Part shown: piece by piece, positions 41,835 to 52,629 of the stretch | Layout of the letters: each line of letters begins with the position of its first letter | How positions within the stretch are numbered: position 1 is the first letter of the stretch | NCBI GenBank assembly: GCA_021292165.1 | Contig: CM037880.1 | Span: forward strand, 180,627,085 to 180,691,084 | Length of the DNA: 64,000 bases | Reading direction: 5' to 3' | Source: Shinisaurus crocodilurus | Lineage: Eukaryota; Chordata; Lepidosauria; Squamata; Shinisauridae | Made by a program: the position numbers and the translations under genes | Notes under the pieces: model-generated | Seen by the model: only the letters and a program-made list of their open reading frames with translations | What the model was told of the DNA's origin: nothing | Databases searched by the model: none

Positions 41835-43696
41835 AGCTTTAAAGAGCAATAACCATCTCTAATCCAACTCCATGGAGTTTGCTCAATAGATAAGACCACA
41901 CTTGTATTTGTATGGACAGCCATTTTTGTAGACCAGGCTGTAAAAATATTTAGGCCAAATTATTAGTCAGAACTAGTACACATGAAAAACTCTAAGCAAA
42001 AGTGCAATTGAGAGAATAAGACTGACTGAATCCTTCTCTAAAACCAGAGAATGCTGTCCAACCAGATTCAGTATAACAACATTTCTCTCGCCCCACCCAG
42101 AGTAGCAAACAGTAACAATTACAGACAAGAGCCACAACCCTGAAACTAGGATGCAAGGCCATTTTGCAATCAGAGAACGGGAATGTAGCATAAATAAATA
42201 AATTTCTGAGCAGTATAAATATGAACTGTATTCACAATCCATATTACCTGAGCATGTTTGTAAATGAAAATAAAATGGGAGGGAAACTCTCAAGAGATGG
42301 TGAATTCAATTTCCCCCTTGTCTGGTGATTACATTCCTGAGAGGTGCATTCCCTGTCCTTTCCCCCCACTTGTGCAATGGGCAGGATTAGCATTCAAAGC
42401 CAATCTTTTAAAAAGAGAAGAGAATCTGGAGCCATTACTCCCCACATATGACTGTTAGAAACAATACAAGAAGATGTCCCTCCTAAAGGAATCTATAGGG
42501 CTGGAAAATATGGACAGGTGTATAGAAAGTTAATAATGGAGGCAACTTACTGCAGTGCGAGCTCCATTCATTTCAATTAACTGCGTTATCAGTGAAAATG
42601 CTGACTATTTTATCTGTCATCTCTGTATGTGGCACTTTGCAAAATAACATAAGCACACGTATACACACAGGGCCCCTGTCCATGGAACATATAAATAAGG
42701 CTACATTGAATGTACTCCCATCCCAATTTTCGGGTCAAAACAGGTCAGTGGGGTCTGAGAAATTTCTTTTGGAAAAAGCTTAATTGTGAGAATATTCACC
42801 TTTTTAAAAACTAGGTTGCTGCCCTTTATCTGTGTTTCTCTACCACTTTTTTTTTTAAAGGGGGATCTAGTTACTGCTTCTTTCTCTTAGATGAGTCACA
42901 GAAGAGTTTCAGCCAATTGGAGAATCTCATCATGATGTTATGTATCATGATGAGAATCCCATCATGGCTATTGCACAAAGTCACTGAAGGACAATGAAGC
43001 TAGTTGAAAGTGAGGGCAGTGCTTCTTGGATTAGTCACATGGGCAATCCCACATGAATGGGACAATGTCACCATGCTCTGTAGCAATCAGACAATGTCAC
43101 TCAGGGCAAACAAATTCTATTCAGAGTAAGGGCAACACTTCCCATACAGATTAACACTTTTGACACTTTCACCAAGAAAATGCCCAAAGGATGGGGCACT
43201 GTTCAATATTGGGGAAAACATTCATGAAGAACAGCAAGTACTTTTGGCTCAGCCCTACTTAATCTGCATCTCAACAGCTGAGGAAACAAAGAGAGGACAG
43301 GATATATTTGAGCAAATGCAGTTACATATTCTTCGTTTAACTTCAGTTAGGGATAAGAGGGCATAAACATTAGTCAAACAGTGCACCTGCATCTGACACT
43401 ACTGAGTTATCCATCTTTGTATTTGACCAGTAACTTATAGAATTGTGTTTTTGGCTTACAAAAGGTGGTTGAAAAGGGAACTTTTGGACTATTAAATTAA
43501 ATATGAATATTGGTTTTGAAAAAACCATAGTTGTTTTCAGATGATATATATATGCCGGTGTTATCTTAGAAGCAGCATTCCTCCCTTCTCTCACAAACAG
43601 AAAGGTATGCCTCTAAGACAGAGAGTCAGTTCATAAATAACAATAAGCCAGAATTCTAATGAATTTGGAATGAGTGAACGTGCTGATACATGCTGC

Positions 43697-43894
43697 CTGA
43701 TTGCTCCACTTGGCTCTTCCTGCCAGTGGGAGTGGTTAAACAAACCAGGAAACAAGAACATACTCCTGGCTTATGGTTCTGTCTCGTTAGAAAAGCAGCA
43801 AGATCCTGGTTCAGCTGTAACACTGAACAAACCATGAACCGCATTTTCCTGCTTTGTTTAGCTGCTTCGACAGGCAGAAGGAGCCAAGAGGGAA
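43697..43894. mobile_element. Palindromic MITE (copy-2 equivalent of 8,700)
   Basis: Same element as 8,700-8,897. Confidence 0.75.
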
Positions 43895-43999
43895 TGATCA
43901 GATAGTATGTAACACCACGCTTGCTCATTTCATATTTGTCATTACACGCAAACCAGTTGTGCCACCTGCAGTTATTATCAGGTCTTATAGTGAAAATAA

Positions 44000-44324
44000 T
44001 ATTTAAAATATTTAAAATAATCACAAAACATTGCCCTATCAGGGGCATTTTTAAAGTCAATTATATAAAAACCTATTGATCAATTATTCTAACTGATCAA
44101 TCAACTAGGATGTTGTAAGCCTATTAAAAACTGTTATTCTTTCTTCTCTTAGTTTAGTAAAAATACAATCAAATCAAAGAATGCCAAAACACAAATATAA
44201 ATTCTAGGGTATATTGATTTTCAATCCCTAAGTTAACCTACGTGCTGCCCCATAGCCAAAATTATTGTACTGGGGTTATGGGCTAAATATACACTGGAGG
44301 TGTTAAGAGGGGCCAATCATACCT
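44000..44324. other. Non-coding, nothing recognised
   Basis: AT-rich continuation past the end of the duplicated block. Confidence 0.4.
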
Positions 44325-44463
44325 TAGGGCACAATCCTATGCAAGTTTTGTCAGAAAAAAGGCCTACAATTCCCAGCATGACTCAACCAGCTATGCTGGC
44401 TGAGGCATGCTGGGAGTTGTAAGCCTTTTTTTTCTGTCTAAACATGCATAGGATTATGCCTTT
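44325..44463. mobile_element. Harbinger-like palindromic MITE
   Basis: TTAGGGCACAATCCTATGCA ... GGCCTACAATTCCCAGCATG on the left is mirrored by CATGCTGGGAGTTGTAAGCC ... ATGCATAGGATTATGCC on the right. A 3-bp TTA/TTTA-type duplication at the ends fits the TWA preference of PIF/Harbinger elements. Family name not assigned. Confidence 0.75.
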
Positions 44464-45089
44464 ATTCACTTAATGCATAATAGTAAAACACTAACACACA
44501 TTAATAGCTTTAAATTCAAACCTAAACTCAATATGGGGAGCTAGAAAGGAATGCACATACTGCCCCATCCCTTTTAACTCTGATAGGAACAATTAGATGA
44601 AGTATTTTCAGTTACAAAGTAATTGAAAAGGAATTCCTTTTGATCAGTTTCATCAGCCAGGAAGTCTTGCTGTGGGAGAAGTGCTCACTCCCCAGTAAGC
44701 TTGGTACTCCATTTCTGCTTAGATAAGGACAGGTTGCTTACCTGTAACTGTAGTTCTTCGAGTGGTCATCTGTGCAGTCACACATATGGGCTCAGCGCCT
44801 GCGCTGAGCTTCCTTTGGAAATTCTTTAGCTGAGGCGAATTTGGCGGGAGCCCCTCCCCCATCGTGCCTGCTCCTCAGCACGGCTCCTGCCCATTCCCTC
44901 AGTTCCCCGAGACCGCCTATTGCGACCCCATGAACCAAGAGATACATGTTGGTGTAACCATTCATTGTTGTGGAATCACACTAAAAACATATTTATTCAA
45001 ATAAAATGAACTGGAGCGACGCACCCAGTCTCCACTGGCAGGTCCATCGAAATCGAAAATGACGCCGAGCGGGGATGGATGGGTGGGTT

Positions 45090-45183
45090 GTGTGACTGCA
45101 CAGATGACCACTCGAAGAACTACAGTTACAGGTAAGCAACCTGTCCTTCTTCTTCGTGGTCTCTGTGCATCACACATATGGGC
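45090..45183. repeat. DIRS-C internal complementary region
   Basis: TGTGACTGCACAGATGACCA ... GTAAGCAACCTGTC joined to CTTCTTCTTCGTGGTCTCTG. It has the same head-to-tail end junction as in DIRS-A, and is intact. Confidence 0.92.
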
Positions 45184-45226
45184 AGAGTAACAAGCTGACT
45201 TACCGGCGGCGGGACGGCGGCACACG

Positions 45227-46165
45227 TCACTGCAACACCGATGGGAGGACTGCCCGGCCAAAGGCGTTTGCTTCCCGAGCTCGAAGGTCAAGTCTATAAT
45301 GTTTGGCGAATGTCGATGGCGTGGACCAGGTGGCTGCTCTACATAGCTCTGGTAGAGGGATGCCTTTTCCAAACGCCACTGACATAGACTGCGCTCGGGT
45401 TGAATGCGCTCTCACTGAACCAGGTAGTTGTTTATGTGCTATCTGGTACACAAGATTAATTGTCTCTACAATCCATTTTGCAAATCTTTGCCTGGACACA
45501 GGCTGGCCTTTTGATTTGCCTCCATAGCAGACAAACAGCTGTGATGTTTGCCTGAACGAAGCTGTTCAATCCTTGTAAAAGGCTAGAGCACGTCGCACGT
45601 CTAGTCCATGCATTTTCCTCTCCAAGTCGGTAGCTGGGTTTGGGAAGTAAGCTGGAAGGACTATGTCTTGGCTCATATGGAACTCAGACATCACTTTTGG
45701 CACAAAAGAAGAATCAGGTCTGACAGTAACTTTATCCTTATGGAAGACCATATAGGGCGAGTCTTCTCTTAGTGCACAGAGTTCACTGGACCTCCTTGCT
45801 GACGTTATGGCGACCAGGAAAGCTGTTTTCCACATCAGTAACCGGTGGTCTATGGTGGCGAGCGGCTCAAATGGTTTATGTTGGAGTGCACGCAATACTA
45901 GTGGTAGGTCCCAACCGGGTATTAAGTTTTTGATTGGAGGGATGATGTTTCGCAGGCCATTCAGGAACTGTTTTGTTAGTGGGTGAGTGAAGACTGTTCC
46001 TGTGGCAGTATAAGGTCTATTAGTCGAAATTGCTGCCAAGTAGACTCTTATTGATGATAACTTTAAGCCTCTCATCATTAGGGTGTGCAAATATTCTAAT
46101 ATTGTTGGAATTGGGCAAGTTTTTGGGTCTTGTGCAGACTGGATGACAAACTTTGTAAAGTCTAG
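45227..46165 (-). pseudogene. DIRS-C tyrosine recombinase remnant
   Basis: Begins at KWLDFTKFVIQSAQ (the N-terminal 34 residues seen in DIRS-A are missing) and runs in one frame to the stop at 45,227. It is broken by a TGA at 45,566-45,568, where DIRS-A has Arg in FYKDRTASF, consistent with CGA>TGA. Catalytic residues are still readable: SARRSSEL, AHSTRAQS and FAKHYRLDL. About 300 codons of homology. It is followed 3' by the internal complementary region as in DIRS-A. Confidence 0.9.
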
Positions 46166-46175
46166 CCATTTCCTA

Positions 46176-46247
46176 GACACCACTTTTGGCACAAAAGAAG
46201 AATCAGGTCTGACAATAACTTTATCATTATGGAAGACCATATAGGGT
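46176..46247 (-). repeat. Displaced 72-bp copy of the recombinase middle
   Basis: Encodes SPYMVFHNDKVIVRPDSSFV and PKVVS, matching 45,687-45,758 of the same element (two or three base differences), but it lies upstream of the domain start instead of in the middle. It is fused on one side to the leader and on the other to the N-terminal recombinase coding sequence. This suggests template switching between two DIRS copies. Confidence 0.88.
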
Positions 46248-46548
46248 GATTAATTTTTTGTAAGAAATAGGTTGGGGAGGTTGAAGACTAAAGTTTTTGA
46301 GGAGAAGTAGAAGAAAAAACAGTTTAGTACTCAGCCAGATATAGATATAAGAAGAACCTCTGAAAATAGACTACCAGAGCAATAGGCGGACGAAGAGGAA
46401 CTGAGGGAATGGGCGGGAGCCGTGCTGAGGAGCAGGCACGATGGGGGAGGGGCTCCCGCCCAATTCGCCTCAGCTAAAGAATTTCCGAAGGAAGCTCAGC
46501 GCAGGCGCAGAGCCCATATGTGTGATGCACAGAGACCACGAAGAAGAA

Positions 46549-46827
46549 CATTGTTTTAGCACAGAAAAATGAATGAGACCCAAATATGGAGAGGTGTCCT
46601 TGAGATGATTAAAAATTGGGAGTACAGTTTAAAGCAAACCTCACATTTACCAATGTAGCCTCACTAATGACAAGTCATTCTGCAACAGCCTTTTACATGA
46701 TAATCCTGATGGCCTCACCCATATTTGGCAGCAAGCCCCAGCCATATAGCCAGCACAATCATGTCTCACCGCAGGAATTGCTGGAAAAAAAATGGCTTTG
46801 GCAAGGAGTTATTTATTCTTAGTTTAA
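46549..46827. other. Right flank of DIRS-C, nothing recognised
   Basis: Unassigned non-coding DNA. Confidence 0.4.
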
Positions 46828-46932
46828 ACTAGCCTTCCACAAACTGGAGCCCTCCAGATATGCTGGACTGCAACTTCCAGTGCTGGGAATGATGGAAGTG
46901 GCAGTCCACCAGATTGGGGAAGGCTGATTTAA
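46828..46932. mobile_element. hAT-like palindromic MITE (shortened)
   Basis: TAGCCTTCCACAAACTGGAG, CCCTCCAGATATGCTGGACT ... TGGCAGTCCACCAGATTGGG, GAAGGCTG. The middle is shorter than in other members. Confidence 0.75.
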
Positions 46933-47034
46933 ACACATGCATTTAGCCATAGAAAACACTACAAATATGTTGATCGTAGCTAAAAGTGCTTAATGTATTT
47001 TCCAAAACATAACAAGGGACATTTATTATTCTAG

Positions 47035-47215
47035 AGAACCCGGGTGGTGTCAAATCCCCACTCAGCTATGAAGCTAACAGGATGACCTTGAACCAGGTCT
47101 GTCTGTCTGCCTAACCTAACCTCATTGTGTTGTTCTGGTTGGTAAAATGGAATATCCCCCCATGTGTACTGAGCCTTGAGCTTTATCAAAATAGAATACA
47201 AAATAGAAAAAAAAT
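47035..47215 (+). mobile_element. tRNA/CORE-type SINE remnant
   Basis: TCAAATCCCCACTCAGCTATG, GAAGCTAACAGGATGACCTT and TGAGCCTTGAGCTTTATC resemble the body and 3' part of a tRNA-headed SINE common in sauropsids. The tRNA head is mostly lost. Confidence 0.55.
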
Positions 47216-48437
47216 ATCCAGTAGTTCACATTAAAATAATGTTTACAAAGTTTACTACATACTGAGGGAAGCAGATCTGAAGGAACCAATAAAAATACGC
47301 TTTTACTGACTCATGATTCAAATTTCAGCCAGCCAGGTTCATCACATGAAAAGTTGACAGTCACAGAGGTCCACCCTAGCACATTAAACCACAAATACAA
47401 ACACAGTTTGTGATGCCAAAGAATTAGACTATTGGGTCACAATAAGCTGATACTGATTTCTAAAACTCAGGAACAGGTATGGAAAGAACAAACAAATCTT
47501 TCAGTGGATCATTCCAAATAAGATCAGCATGACTACTCCAGTTTTAAATTGGGTTTCAACCCCCTTGCTCTCCCTAATTCCTCAAAATTCCTTATAATTA
47601 AAGACTCAAGGAAGGTGACCTAGAAATGCTTTAAATAATAAACTACCCAATTTTCAGGACCATTTAGATTTTCACTATATTTAAATACTAGCAGTTCACT
47701 TAGAAGATAAATCAGAGCAGAGAAGAAAAGGACTGAGTCAGCTGCTTTCTTCTCTGTATTGTGAAAGGGCATTATTACTTACCTGTAGCTAGACAAGAAA
47801 AGTATGGCCACTCCTAGAAATGTTGTATTTAAGGAATCATTCTTACTATGCCACCCCCAAATTGGGCTGAGATTTAAAAAGCCCATCCCAAGTATTCCAT
47901 CTTTTTTTTATTTAAAAAAAAATGTTTGAGAGACTTAAAATGTTCTCGCCCCTTGCTACTCAATAACAGCCCTCTAAGTCCTGGGAATGTAATCAGTTTT
48001 GCCATGTATCCCAAAAACATACAACAAAAATGCAGTTCTGGTTTCTTATCTGTACTTTACAAGAAACTGTTTCTATTCAGTGTCATTCACTTTATCTGCA
48101 GCGGGAAGGTCGGAAAGGGTAAACATTACAATGGAGACTGCCACAACTTCCCACTAATTTTGTTCCTTGAACATCCTTATAAAAAGAAGTGAAGAATGGA
48201 AGTCTTCAGTAACACACATGCATCTTCATCAATCCAAGTCTCAAAGAGCTTCCCTTCTCGGCTACAATTTACTATCACAACATACTTTCATAATGTTGGG
48301 TCCTCTGCATGTGGCTATGCTGGGTGTATGTGTGAAAGAGTGGATTGCTATTGATGGTATAGACTCCCTACCTTTGCAGGAAAATTTTGGAGGTCAGAAT
48401 ATACCCTTCCTTCTCCTACACCCAGCAGGGACCAAAG
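47216..48437. other. Non-coding, nothing recognised
   Basis: AT-rich. A T-run and A-run sit at 47,904-47,922. The open stretches at 47,926-48,192 and 48,167-48,466 lack protein character. Confidence 0.4.
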
Positions 48438-48535
48438 GCTGCAAGTGCAGCCAAGGGGGGAATTGAATTCACCATCTCTTGAGAGTTTCCCTCCCATTTT
48501 ATTTTCATTTACAAACATGCTCAGCTGCAAGTGCA
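48438..48535 (-). repeat. 72-bp inverted copy of 7,261-7,332 flanked by a 12-bp direct repeat
   Basis: 48,452-48,523 is the exact reverse complement of 7,261-7,332 (one base differs from the copy-2 version near 42,310). GCTGCAAGTGCA stands on both sides (48,438-48,449 and 48,524-48,535), a target duplication of 12 bp. No poly-A or transposon terminus is visible. It is either a retroposed RNA fragment or a templated repair insertion. Confidence 0.88.
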
Positions 48536-49029
48536 TGCTGTTCTCATACTGCCAGTGAATGTTGGTGGCACAGAGCATCACACAGGTATAAACCCTAGGC
48601 CAGCCAAGGAGAGAGTTAGGCTGAAAGGAAACAAGTGATTTGCTGATTGCTTCCCTTCAATCTGTGCATGCCCTTGAATATGTTTTCTCAAAGCCCAATT
48701 TCCCTCCTCCCAAAAGGATCCTTTTAGCTGTAGAGGGGACTATACATTGCAGGTGAGGGAACTGGGATTCAGGGAGAGCCATTCTTCTAAATGCAAGAGA
48801 TCTGATTTCAGCAATTTAATTTGTTAATGGGCCTTTCTTCTATACTATGAAACTGGACTAGAGAAAAGAAGGAGAAACAAACGAACAAAATTGCAGGTGT
48901 GTGTGTGTGTGTGTGTAACTCGAATATTTTTTTCCATTTAAGAGTATTATGCCTAATTTACAAAACTTCCCTACATTACAAAAAATAAGTCTATCTAAAA
49001 TTGCTTTAATTCCCTTGACATTGCTTAGC
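48536..49029. repeat. Non-coding with (TG)n at 48,896-48,916
   Basis: A short TG microsatellite; otherwise nothing recognised. Confidence 0.6.
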
Positions 49030-49110
49030 AGTGTGGTGCAGAGCCATTGCAATGTAGTAGTAGTTGTGGATTAGGAATAGGGAGACCCAGGTTTGAACCT
49101 CTGCTCAGCT
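49030..49110 (+). mobile_element. tRNA-derived SINE head remnant
   Basis: GGATTAGGAATAGGGAGACC and CAGGTTTGAACCTCTGCTCAG, with a B-box-like GGTTTGAACC, followed by CTCAGCTCTGAC. The body is truncated by the MITE at 49,122. Confidence 0.55.
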
Positions 49111-49121
49111 CTGACATATAC

Positions 49122-49257
49122 TAAGGGCACAATCCTATGCATGTTTAGATAGAAAAAGTCCTGCAATTCCCAGCATTCCCCAGTCAGCACGATCACTGGG
49201 GAATGCTGGGAGTTACAGGACGTTTTCTGTCTCAACATGCACAGGATTGTACCTTAA
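49122..49257. mobile_element. Harbinger-like palindromic MITE
   Basis: TAAGGGCACAATCCTATGCA ... CCTGCAATTCCCAGCATTCC mirrored by GGAATGCTGGGAGTTACAGG ... CATGCACAGGATTGTACCTTA. TAA/TTA at the borders. Confidence 0.78.
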
Positions 49258-49261
49258 GTCA

Positions 49262-49320
49262 GTGTTCCCCAACCTTGGGTCCCCAGATGTTTTTGGCCTA
49301 CAACTCCCAGAATTAGCTCC
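49262..49320. mobile_element. Half of a hAT-like MITE
   Basis: AGTGTTCCCCAACCTTGGGT ... GGCCTACAACTCCCAG. Only the left arm remains. Confidence 0.7.
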
Positions 49321-49581
49321 AAGTGCCTAGGAACTGGCTGACTTGCACAGTTGTGTACAGATGAAAGGCTAAGCAATGGCTTAGCATTATCAACATGATA
49401 ATGACCCTAGCCCACTCACCCAATGGCTTGCATATTCCCCCCACTCCTCCGGCCTGGCGTCAGAGGACACTGGAAGATTCCATTTTCATTTTAATTAACC
49501 ACAATTTAGTGTGTCATCCAAATCCTAAACTGTGGTCAATCTTAACTACAGTTAGTGAAATACGAGCCAGTTTCATAAATT
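49321..49581. other. Non-coding with ATTTCACTAACTG-type repeat
   Basis: TTAACCACAATTTAGTGTGT and TGTGGTCAATCTTAACTACA face each other. Possibly a MITE core; not assigned. Confidence 0.35.
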
Positions 49582-49789
49582 ATAGGCAGTATCCAATGCA
49601 ATGCAAGCACTACTGTAAATTATGTTGTGCTAGCATAAGGGACCTCTAGCACAGTACCAATAGCATTAGCTAGCACGGGTTTCTGGGGAATCCTATAATG
49701 CTAATGCTATTTGGTGTTGCACTAGAGGTCCCTTATGCTAGGGCAATGTAATTTATGTTAGTGTTCGTGTCACATTGGATACTGCCCTA
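49582..49789. mobile_element. Palindromic MITE with ATAGGGCAGTATCCAATG ends
   Basis: The left ATAGGCAGTATCCAATGCAA is mirrored by the right CATTGGATACTGCCCTAT. The inner arms AGCATAAGGGACCTCTAG / CTAGAGGTCCCTTATGCT pair over a long stretch, giving nearly complete foldback. No ORF. Confidence 0.8.
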
Positions 49790-50264
49790 TGGTTTCAAGT
49801 TTATTTGTTTCTACTAACTTTAATTAAGATTAACCACAATTTGTCCAGGTTCAGACAACACAGCAGACTTCACTTCATCCAAAACAGAAGTGAAGGCTTC
49901 CAATCTCTTCTTCATGGCTGCAATAGAGGAGGAGGAGGAAGGGGAGAGTTCTCATTCTTGTAACACTAGTTTATGCATAGTTTAATGTTATGTTCAAGCC
50001 AGCCACTGAATCACGGAGGAAGCAAGCCAGCAGTACTGGCAGCAGGCAGAGATAGATGACTCCTGGCTGCCTCTATTAATTAAACTTATTACAAACTTAA
50101 ATTGTGAGGTGCAAAAGGATTGGAGCATGGAGAAACTCACTGCACACCTTAGTGACTGATGTGCTTATGTGACACATAGTATGTAGTATCTCTTCCTTTT
50201 TCCACAGAATAACATGGGAAATGAAAAATGTTTTAACCATGAAAGCACACAAAATATTTTGAAA
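49790..50264. other. Non-coding, nothing recognised
   Basis: 49,845-49,870 (CCAGGTTCAGACAACACAGC) is a scrap of the GGGTTCAGACAACA family. The rest is unassigned. Confidence 0.4.
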
Positions 50265-50436
50265 TACCGTATTTTTCCGTCTATAAGACGCCCCCATGTA
50301 TAAGACGCCCCGCACTGGGCAGTTTCGCAACTGCACGGTTCTCTCCTTGGCTTACTTCCGTGTATAAGACGACCCTCAATTTTTAGTCTAACAATTTTAG
50401 GAAAAAGTATAGTCTTATACATGGAAAAATACTGTA
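50265..50436. mobile_element. TA-flanked MITE with TACCGTATTTTTCC ends
   Basis: TACCGTATTTTTCCGTCTAT at the left is mirrored by CATGGAAAAATACTGTA at the right, with repeated TATAAGAC units inside. TA at both borders fits a Tc1/mariner-type target, but the family is not established. Confidence 0.75.
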
Positions 50437-51089
50437 CTAAAAACAAAGATACACCTCAGTAGCACACTTACATTTTTAAAATGAGGGGCGTGGACAGTGC
50501 TGATAGAAGTGACAGGTGGCCCTATGGGGGGCGGGTGGTGCAATCTGCCACAAACCCCTATCTACCACCAGCTGAGCCACATAGCTTATTATGGCTTATG
50601 ACAGGATCAGCCCTGCATGCCAGCTACCTCACTACATAGTGGCCACCAGTTACACTGCCAGCCAACCACAGGTCTTCAAGAAACAACCCAGCTCCCTTCT
50701 GCCTGTCTTTAACTAGTTCACAACCATTCCGATTCCCTGCCACCTTGCTAGTACTACTCTAGACTTCATGCTTACCTGTTCAACCTTCCTGAATCACTGT
50801 GAAAACAGAACTCTAAAGTGATTTGGAAATACACGCAGCTGGAGTTAAAATAGTCATGACAAAGTAGTCTGACTTTGCACTCTGAAAATATTTACCAACT
50901 TGTAGCAGTTGATTTAAAAAACAAAAAAATTAACAGGAAATTGGGGGAGGGGGAGCATAGGCCACGAATAGGAAGAATCCTTTGACATGAAACAGAATCC
51001 TTTGATATGGGTTGATTGAAACCAATTAGGAATAAAATATGTAATCTAAAAAATGAGCAACTCTGCACAAGACTATAAAGAATTATGCA
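50437..51089. other. Non-coding, nothing recognised
   Basis: No repeat or coding signal recognised. Confidence 0.4.
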
Positions 51090-51532
51090 GGGAGTGATCC
51101 AGTGGCCCCTAGACATTGTCTGAGGGCCCATAGCATTTTTCGGATTCCCAGCTACCAAGGTCGGAGACAGTGCTCCAACCTCGGAACAGGGAATTGGATC
51201 TCCAGCCCCTCTGTGCCTCACAGCTGGCATGGAAAGAACTGCACTGGCTGCTCTCTGAGGTCAGCAAAGTGACTTCAGAGAAGAGCAAAGGGGTGTGGCT
51301 TGGGGAGGAGACTGGGGAGGCCACGGTAAGAGGTATCCTGACACCTCTCTAGCCTCCTTCCCTCCACCTCTGAGACACTCCAGCTAGACAGGCAAAAACG
51401 CCTGTTTAACAAAAATGCAGAGCGGGAGGACGAAGAGGTAAAGATCGCCTCCTCTGCTCCTTCTGCTGAGCATTGGATGCCCGTAAGCCTCATAGTTCGG
51501 GGGCTTATGGGAATCCAGACAGGATTGCACCC
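51090..51532. mobile_element. Palindromic transposon, same family as 15,203 and 21,108
   Basis: The centre CTAGACAGGCAAAAACGCCT, GTTTAACA and the right part GGATGCCCGTAAGCCTCAT, GGGGCTTATGGG, GGATTGCACCC match the right half of the 15,203 element. No insertion is present at the centre, giving the empty arrangement that supports the nested hAT interpretation there. Confidence 0.7.
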
Positions 51533-52400
51533 AAAGTAGTCCAGGTTCTGATTTAGTACAATATTTCATTTTGTGAACATCTGTTCTAGTAAGTAATGCC
51601 ATATTTGTTGTATAATATCAAATGTAGAGATGCGGTCTTTAAAATGTTTACATATTGCTTCAACTAAAGAGAAAATATTTTTTCCTGATTTATAATTTAC
51701 CCAATGCTCCTCAGTTGTGTGTACCTGTATACTTTATATCCACTTTTCCAAACATGCTTGTGTCATAAAGAAGATTTATGTTCCCTGCGTTGCCTGGTGA
51801 TATGTTATTCTTATATAAAAGGTTCAATGTGCAACATGGGTGGGCATATATTTGGCAAAGAAAAATCATCCAGATAGCAAAGCCACAGGAGAAACTGTGG
51901 CTGTTTGAATGTGGAGGAGGGGGGAAGAGAAAAGAAAATCAGGCCTGTGAGCATTGCAGAATGGATGTGCACATACTTTAGGGATTGTATTTTTAAGCCA
52001 AAAGTTAGAAAGTAATGCAGGAATTTATAGTGAGTGGCGAAAGGGGAGCCTTACTTGTGTTTGTCACTTTTTCTCCCCCCCCTCGCCACCTTTTCCCCTC
52101 TTCGTTTTGTGACAGAATGGTGGGAATGTCCAGTTTCTACGCTAGTAAAAAAATAGAACAACAAAAACACCTTGCATTGTGGGTAGCACCAAAGTGAAGA
52201 AATACCTATCGCCTTTATTGCTCTTTCCCTGGGAAAGTTGCATTACCTTGTCTCAGAGTTCAAAGGAGGAAATAATCGCTATGTTAACAGCCTTGAAGGG
52301 CAAATTATGTTTTCTTCTGTTTGAGGTGTGTTATAGAATGTGTACAGGCCAGAATTCATTTGTGATTTCTGAATGCTGACTCCTGGACTTACACTACTAG
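51533..52400. other. Non-coding, nothing recognised
   Basis: Open stretches at 51,778-51,981 and 52,015-52,379 have no motif I recognise. Confidence 0.4.
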
Positions 52401-52401
52401 G

Positions 52402-52528
52402 CAAGGATAGGCAACCTGGTGCTCTCCAAATGATTCAGACTACAACTCCCATAATCCCTGACCATTGGCCATGTTGATTGATGGGAGTTGTAGTCCAAAA
52501 CATCTAGAGGGCAACAGGTTGCCTATGG
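52402..52528. mobile_element. hAT-like palindromic MITE
   Basis: GGATAGGCAACCTGGTGCTC ... GACTACAACTCCCATAATCC ... GATGGGAGTTGTAGTCC ... CAACAGGTTGCCTATGG. Strong foldback. Confidence 0.85.
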
Positions 52529-52629
52529 AAAAGATGAGGGTTAAACCCAATCCACTTCAAAAATAGCATTTGCATGTGTAGAGATCGTCCGAGGACATAA
52601 TAGATCCCCATTTTCTACATATTCTTCCA

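Larger units (their letters stand above)
34978..43999. repeat. Copy 2 of the ~9-kb near-identical direct duplication
   Basis: Second copy of 1-9,002. It continues without a gap into unique sequence on both sides: GTG-rich flank before the (TAC)n run at 34,978, and AT-rich DNA after 43,999. Copy 2 has a short extra segment after 41,630 and different lengths of poly-C, CA and GA runs. The differences are few and look like allelic or sequencing-type indels, not old divergence. Confidence 0.95.
44728..46548 (-). mobile_element. DIRS-C: internally deleted, rearranged DIRS element
   Basis: 1,821 bp with both outer ends intact (GACAGGTTGCTTACCTGTAA left, GACCACGAAGAAGAA right) and an internal complementary region at 45,090-45,183. 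Between the 5' leader (46,250-46,380) and the recombinase, all of gag, RT, RNase H and most of the leader are gone. The recombinase region is also scrambled (46,176-46,247). The termini differ enough from DIRS-A that it is not a direct deletion of that copy. It is non-autonomous but keeps everything needed in cis. Confidence 0.93.
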
